Source: SHLQ01 sp964610745
GTDB lineage: Bacteria > Actinomycetota > Acidimicrobiia > Acidimicrobiales > SHLQ01
Length of the DNA: 64,000 nt
Direction: 5' to 3'
NCBI GenBank assembly: GCA_964610745.1
Contig: CAZSYL010000013.1
Span: forward strand, 1-64,000
Part shown: piece by piece, positions 63,877 to 64,000 of the stretch
How the letters are laid out: every line of letters starts with the position of its first letter
How positions within the stretch are numbered: the stretch's first letter is position 1
Made by a program: the position numbers and the translations under genes
Notes under the pieces: model-generated
Database searches by the model: none
Told to the model about the DNA's origin: nothing
What the model saw: the letters and a program-made list of their open reading frames with translations, nothing else

Positions 63877-64000
63877 ACTTCGCAGTCCTGAGGTGCTCGG
63901 CACGCTCGAACGCCTCCAGCTCAGTACGCGGCGGTATCTTGCGGGCCAACTGGTCGGTGCGCATCGTTCACCTCGGTACGGATCCTCGCTCGATTTCGCG
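63866..64000 (+). CDS. DUF58 domain protein, N-terminal part (cut by window end)
   Basis: An open frame starting GTG at 63866 (or GTG 63854) runs to the window end: LGTLERLQLSTRRYLAGQLVGAHRSPRYG then SSLDFA. This matches the N terminus of cytoplasmic DUF58 proteins (LERL.L..R....G...G.HRS...G...EF). DUF58 genes almost always follow moxR. The 11-base overlap with moxR suggests coupling. Confidence 0.8.
   Translation, partial: MLHELRSPEVLGTLERLQLSTRRYLAGQLVGAHRSPRYGSSLDFA

Overview
The window is a moderately GC-rich chromosomal segment from the replication-origin region of an actinobacterium (Actinomycetota). A deep lineage such as the class Acidimicrobiia is my best guess. The reasons are the order cca – DUF6049 – kinase – ECF sigma – anti-sigma – trxB – trxA – cwlM – parB – parA – rsmG – jag – yidC – yidD – rnpA – rpmH – dnaA – dnaN, HspR/HAIR control of dnaK and clpB, DUF5318 and DUF6049 proteins, and many putatively leaderless genes. 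The exact taxon cannot be read from the sequence.

Layout. 1-5.6 kb: a TauD/BBOX-like protein, panB, a DUF5318 protein, a methyltransferase, cca and a GNAT acetyltransferase. 5.6-15.2 kb: an envelope/redox/regulation block (DUF6049 membrane protein, DegV, transmembrane Ser/Thr kinase with a discoidin-like ectodomain, ECF sigma, anti-sigma, trxB/trxA, CwlM-like pseudo-amidase). murJ, normally in this slot in mycobacteria, is absent. 15.2-24.6 kb: parB, parA (with an acidic repeat tail), two perfect parS sites, rsmG, jag, yidC, yidD, rnpA, rpmH, oriC candidates, dnaA and dnaN. 24.6-37.8 kb: pterin dehydratase, gpmI, dnaK-grpE-dnaJ-hspR, a PNPOx-like/MocR divergent pair with a direct-repeat operator, purEK, a probable UGA-encoded selenoprotein of the GrdB family, and clpB with a HAIR site. 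38-53 kb: a secreted Cys-containing repeat protein and purA, purD, purB, purC, purS, purQ, purL, purF, purM, interrupted by a GGDEF/EAL protein and a VOC protein. 53.5-56.2 kb: tRNA-Asp, tRNA-Phe, and a divergent globin/glpD pair bracketed by inverted copies of a palindromic repeat family. 56.3-64 kb: an ATGA-coupled cluster of membrane protein, ABC ATPase, ABC permease, coiled-coil membrane protein, MoxR ATPase and DUF58 protein (cut by the window end).

How the genes work together. The origin block supplies initiation (DnaA), the clamp (DnaN), segregation (ParAB-parS) and membrane insertion (YidC/YidD/Jag). The heat-shock genes form one HspR circuit. Ten of the purine genes cover most of the route to IMP and adenylosuccinate; purN and purH are not in the window.

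Three runs of exactly 100 N (16401-16500, 38621-38720, 62294-62393) each lie inside a coding tandem repeat. They are placeholders of unknown true length and create false frame breaks in two genes. The most interesting single observation is the in-frame TGA at 34726-34728 (minus strand). It joins two halves of a GrdB-family protein at a U-x-x-C motif and is followed by a plausible bacterial SECIS hairpin.
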